From the NCBI RefSeq assembly GCF_035594125.1, contig NC_087168.1, positions 14,388,150 through 14,452,149 on the forward strand: 64,000 bases of DNA. The letters run 5' to 3'. The stretch comes from Scylla paramamosain. Lineage: Eukaryota; Arthropoda; Malacostraca; Decapoda; Portunidae. Positions 54,077 to 64,000 of the stretch are shown one piece after another; the first letter of the stretch is position 1, and each line of letters starts with the position of its first letter. Under the pieces are notes generated by a model. The model ran no database searches. It worked only from the letters and a program-made list of their open reading frames with translations, and was not told the origin of the DNA. Both the position numbers and the translations under genes were made by a program.

Positions 54077-54159
<83 letters not shown>

Positions 54160-54200
54160 TAATGCCATTTTCGATGACTGCCAATTTCTCCTTTTTTCCC

Positions 54201-54281
<81 letters not shown>

Positions 54282-54663
54282 GATCTTCTTATCCTTCTTT
54301 TCTTGACCTTGTCATTCCCACTTTTATCAACTTTTCTTTATTCTTTTTTTTTTTTTGTATCCTCTTCTCCTGTGCTCTATTCTTCCTTTCGGGGCAAGAA
54401 GAAACTACAAACCAACAGCATCGTAAGGTTCATTATCACATTACTAACGCACTGAAATATAACCACTGTGTCTCTTAACCTTTGTGTCTCTTCCCCTCCT
54501 TTATTCTTCTTTTTGTTTACATCTTTTAATTCCGAGTAGCGGCTTTTCTTTTTCTTTCTCTTTCCTTCTCTTATTCTCTGTCTTTCTTATTACCCTCATT
54601 GTTATCTTCCCTATTTCCTCTTAGTCGTCCTTGTTCCCTGTTGCCATAGTGACGCGGAGACAA

Positions 54664-54760
<97 letters not shown>

Positions 54761-54803
54761 TTGTTTATTCATTCATTAATTCATCTACATATGTACCTAA
54801 TTC

Positions 54804-54869
<66 letters not shown>

Positions 54870-54966
54870 TGTTACTACTACTACAATTTTATCATTTATT
54901 TTTTATCAGTTATTTTTATTTATTTATTTATTTTTTTCATCCAATTCAGACTGTAGGAAGCAACAT

Positions 54967-55065
<99 letters not shown>

Positions 55066-55411
55066 AAAACATAATATACGTAATTACAACAGTCAGTGGT
55101 CGTTTGCCTTGCCAGACTCGTAACTCACACAAACCGGAATACCTTACAACATTTTAACACTGCGACTACAACTGTTAACTTCTACTCTCAAAGCATCACT
55201 GGCAACACATCTACTTGGTATTTGAAGTTAGTTAAGTTTCCGCTACGTTCCTTTTCTTTTCTTTTTCTCTTTTTTACTTAACTATGTAGAATTCTCGTTA
55301 ATCCGTTACTGCAGTCGTGAATGAGACAGCGAATGATGAGTAAAACTGGTGATACATGAATATAAATAAAAGAAAAAAGGTAAAAGCTATGTAATTTTGC
55401 TCTATTATGAA

Positions 55412-55495
<84 letters not shown>

Positions 55496-55500
55496 ATGTT
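53707..55500. repeat. Field of GA, GT, CT and ATT arrays
   Basis: (GA)n 53,707-53,788, (GT)n 53,877-53,956 with CTGTGT variants at its start, (GA)n 54,081-54,156, (CT)n 54,204-54,275, (GA)n 54,668-54,757, (ATT)n 54,807-54,864, (GA)n 54,971-55,058 and (GA)n 55,418-55,493. Unique pieces of 200-350 bp between them show no gene. Confidence 0.95.
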
Positions 55501-58754
<3,254 letters not shown>

Positions 58755-59477
58755 GTTTATTTTTACTCTGTTACGTGATCTCCTGTTATTATTCTTTGTC
58801 ACAGGTGTTGCTTCTGTTATTGCGTCTATTTTATCCTTTTTTATTTACTCTATTATTATTATTATTATTATTATTGTTTTGTTTTTTCCAATTTCGTCAT
58901 CTGTTGTGTTATGGAATGATGGAATTGTTCTTTTTTTTTTCTATACTGTTCCGTGATGTTTTATAATTGTTTTTTTTTTTTTTTGGTCATGAGTACGTAC
59001 GTTCTTATAACTGCATTAATTTAGGTTTATCTATTTATTTATTTATTATTTTTCATATCTTTCAAGTTCGTGATCTGTTGTTCCATGACATGAGGGAATT
59101 GTTGTTTTTTTTGTACGTTTTGTTTATTTTTTACTGTCACGTGGTATTCTGTTATCACTCAGTCTTTCGTGCGTTGTTCTTATTACTCCACTTATTTTAT
59201 TCTATTTTATTTTATTTTCAAGTTCATGGTGTTTTTTTTTAATAGTTATTATTATTATTATTATTATTATTTATTTATCTATTTTTTTTTTTTTTTGCCT
59301 GTTTTATGTTTATTTTTACTCAGTTATGTGATATTTTGTTATTATTCTTTGTCATACGTGTTCCTTGTTCCTGCTGCTGCATCTACTGAATCCTTATTTT
59401 CACATGTTTAAAGTTTACGACCTGTTGTTCAATGGAGAGACGCAATTATTCTTGTCTGTTTTATGTTTATTTTTACA
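58755..59477. repeat. Degenerate tandem repeat, about 155-190-bp unit, 4-5 copies
   Basis: GTTTATTTTTACTC-GTTACGTGAT-type starts lie at about 58,755, 58,946, 59,122, 59,308 and 59,465. GATCTGTTGTTCCATG-GAATTGTT follows at about 58,892, 59,067 and 59,417. T-runs of changing length separate them. Confidence 0.88.
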
Positions 59478-59960
59478 CTAACCTCATTACTCATGTCTAG
59501 TTCTTCAGTATATTATCATTTTCTTAATTTTTGTATTGCATTTTTAGCCTAATCTCACCTAAATCTAACCAAATTGCTCGTATATCAGTTCTCGTCTCCT
59601 GTTTTACTGTATATTTTCATTTTTCACTTTCATATCGAATGTTTACTAACCTCACGTAATCTAAGCTAATTACTCGTATATCTATTACTCATGGGTACCT
59701 TTACTGTATATTATTATTTTCTTCATTTTCTTATCCCATACTTTACTTAATTTCACCTAATCTAACCTAATTACTCGTATATCTGTTTTTACAGCACGTT
59801 GTATTTTCTTTTTGTGTACCGTATACTTAACCTAATCTGGTCTAATTACTCTTTTACAGTCTTCTATTTATTTTATTTTTCTTCGTATAGTATACTTAAC
59901 CTAACCTAACAATGATTACTCGTAGATCTATTTTTACTATTCGATTCATTAATTTCTTTC
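59478..59960. repeat. Degenerate tandem repeat, about 75-100-bp unit, 5-6 copies
   Basis: CTAACCTAATTACTCGTATA-type anchors occur at about 59,478, 59,567, 59,661, 59,762, 59,836 and 59,909, each followed by TATCTATTTTTACTGTATAT and a TTTTCTTCATTTT stretch. The array starts where the 180-bp array stops. Confidence 0.88.
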
Positions 59961-60588
<628 letters not shown>

Positions 60589-60789
60589 GTCACACGGATG
60601 TTCACTCCACTCTTACTTGACCTCAATCGTAACTTTCTTCTTCCTCTGTTTCTTTCACCGCGGGTCATGCAGTGTCATTATAACTCACACATTTCTCCCT
60701 GATCCTTTCACATTTTGCGTCCGTCCTTGCACGTGAGCGGCGTCATGTGATTCTGCTGCTGTGGCGACTTTACCAGCCAATCAATGAAC

Positions 60790-61260
60790 GAATCAGTCAG
60801 TCAGTCAGTCAGTCAGTCAGTCAGTCAGTCAGTAAATGGAGCAATAAATAGAGGAATTAATAGATAAATAAGTCATTCAGTCAACCAGTCAATCGATTAG
60901 TCAGTCAATCAATTAGCTAAATAATGAGTAAATCAATCAGTTATGCAATCAACGAGTTAATCAAGTAATCAAACAATAAGAAGATAAATGAAAAGGTTGA
61001 TAAACCAGCCCGGCATTCAGTTAGTCAATCGATCAGCCAGTAAATCAATTAGCTAACTAACCAAGTACTAAACAAATCAATCAATCATCCATGCAGTTAA
61101 TCAATGAACCAAGTAATCAAGCATTAATTAAATGAATAAATCAATTCGTCATTTACTCACAGTAAATCAACCAATCAATTATGCAGTCAGTAAATTAATG
61201 AAGCAATCAAGCTATGAATGAATTAATAAGCCAGTTAGTCATTCATTCAAAAAGTTGTTC
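60790..61260. repeat. (CAGT)n and its decayed continuation
   Basis: Clean (CAGT/AGTC) at 60,795-60,832, then 430 bp in which CAATCAGT, AATCAATC and TCAGTCAA words keep a four-base rhythm. It reads as one tetranucleotide array with a young end and an old body. Confidence 0.85.
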
Positions 61261-62249
<989 letters not shown>

Positions 62250-62392
62250 CCCCCCTCCCCCCTCCCCCCTCGTGGCACTGTCTTGTCTGGAGTTAACTAT
62301 TCCATGATGACAGGTACGTGTGGGAAAAGTGACAAGATGATAGCATGGGAGAGAGATTGAGGCGGGGGGGAGGGGGGTGTTTGGTGGGTGGG
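62250..62392. other. C-rich and G-rich tracts, potential G-quadruplexes
   Basis: (CCCCCCT)3 at 62,250-62,270, and G7-A-G6 with two further GGG runs at 62,364-62,392. The two tracts are complementary over about 13 bases, so they could form G-quadruplexes on opposite strands or a hairpin with each other. Confidence 0.6.
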
Positions 62393-62525
62393 AGAGAGGG
62401 AGAGGGATTAGGGGTGTGGGTTTGGTGGGTGGGAGAGAGGGACGGATTGGGAGTGAGAGCAGGGAGGAGGAAAGTAGAGAAATGGGAGGGAAGAAGAGAG
62501 GAGTGGTAAAGGAAAGCGAGGGAGG

Positions 62526-62623
<98 letters not shown>

Positions 62624-62960
62624 CTAACATGACAAGACATTCTAGGAAAAAGAGATGAAAAGAAGAGGAAAAACACGAGAGATTATTACAAAAGATAAAC
62701 ACCAAGATAATATAAACCTCTCTTAATAAAAAAAAAAAAAAGATATTGTACTTTACTCATATTGAAGCAGTATAATGTTATAACAATCACGTGATATTCG
62801 CAAAAGTAAACAAAAATTACTTCCTACAAATACAGAAAAAAACTCAAAAGGCAGCTATAAGAAGGTTCATTATTTCATTATCTCGTTACAAAACCCAACA
62901 TTTTTTTGCAAGAGAAAACCCATTCCTTCACCACAACAGCCAAACAGCAACAGATCTCTA
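62393..62960. repeat. Purine-rich stretch and (GA)n
   Basis: GGGAGAG-type purines to 62,530, (GA)n 62,530-62,614, then unique A-rich DNA. Confidence 0.85.
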
Positions 62961-63330
62961 AGTCGCTGCAAGGCTGTCTGGTAACCACTATACTTCTAAC
63001 CAGCTACAGGACAAAGAGAGATGAGACACTGAATTAGAGAGATGTTTAGGAAGATGTAGAGTAAAGACAGAAGAGATATTTAGGTACAGAAGTGAAGTGA
63101 ATAAAAAAAAGAAATTCTTACCTAGCGCCGCAGCAACAGGTCATATGGCGCGGTAATAGAAAATTGCATAAAAATACTGACAATGTTAAAATGAAAAGTA
63201 AAAGTAACAAATATTAAGATACAATTAAGATTTAGGTAAAAAGATACTTAAAAGAGACATTTAGGCCCTCGCAAGGCTGTCTGGTAAATAACAAGCTACA
63301 GGATAAAGAGAAAGGCCAAGCAGGGAAGCT
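62961..63330. repeat. Diverged direct repeat, about 303 bp apart
   Basis: GCAAGGCTGTCTGGTAA at about 62,968 and 63,271; AGCTACAGGA(C/T)AAAGAGA follows in both copies. GAGA(T/C)(G)TTTAGG words recur between them. Confidence 0.75.
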
Positions 63331-63484
63331 CACATCACGCACACTATATTTCTCGACGTGCCAGCTCTTCGTTACAATTACCCTCATCCTCCATATACAA
63401 GGGCTAGGTGTGCCACGTCAAGCAGCTGACCCACATAATGAAGCCACCCCGCCGCGTGCTGGTGCTGGCCTACATAGGGAGCCG

Positions 63485-64000
<516 letters not shown>

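Noticed and set aside
59881..59915. CCTAA words as telomeric repeats
   Set aside because: Only two consecutive CCTAA units, part of the 75-100-bp tandem unit; arthropod telomere arrays would be long and regular.

Overview
The window looks like nuclear DNA of an arthropod, most probably a decapod crustacean. Reasons: genes split by introns with GT/AG boundaries, a PIAS-type SUMO ligase gene, an intact hAT DNA transposon, decayed non-LTR retrotransposon pieces, and an extreme load of simple repeats (GA/CT, AC/GT, AT and many triplets). No prokaryotic operon, CRISPR array, rRNA or convincing tRNA was found. The taxon is an inference from gene structure and repeat style, not from a marker gene.

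Layout. Positions 1-13,940 hold the 5' two thirds of a PIAS gene on the minus strand. Eight coding exons can be placed exactly; every phase agrees and the spliced reading frame gives 411 residues: SAP domain, PINIT domain and most of the SP-RING. The 3' end lies left of the window. Its introns are fairly ordinary and include a pogo/Tigger-like MITE. From about 14.4 kb rightwards the sequence is dominated by microsatellites: GA/CT blocks, a compound triplet field at 17.6-18.1 kb, a cluster of TGCTGACT motifs at 18.2-18.5 kb, a 2.1-kb fold-back palindrome at 19.3-21.4 kb, a broken non-LTR element at 21.7-22.5 kb, degenerate tandem repeats at 26.7-29.2 kb and a perfectly pure GAA tract of 1,354 bp at 29.4-30.8 kb. 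Triplet and dinucleotide arrays continue to 43 kb.

A second gene runs on the plus strand. One exon (44,241-44,571, start codon at 44,407) and a second (51,125-51,239) encode the start of a small unidentified protein with two membrane segments. Its intron carries an intact 2,673-bp hAT transposon with perfect 8-bp target duplications, inserted into the last codons of an older retrotransposon fragment. From 51.3 kb to the end I see only repeats: 37-bp, ~75-100-bp, ~140-bp and ~180-bp tandem units in different states of decay, plus dinucleotide arrays and a paired G-rich/C-rich tract at 62.25-62.39 kb.

The two host genes show no functional link. I found no gene cluster that looks like an undescribed biochemical system. 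The most interesting signals are structural: the palindrome whose ends and centres all fall in GA/CT tracts, the giant GAA tract, microsatellites that form part of splice sites, the hAT element with its GC-rich subterminal repeats, and the recurrent decayed tandem repeats that fill much of the non-coding DNA.
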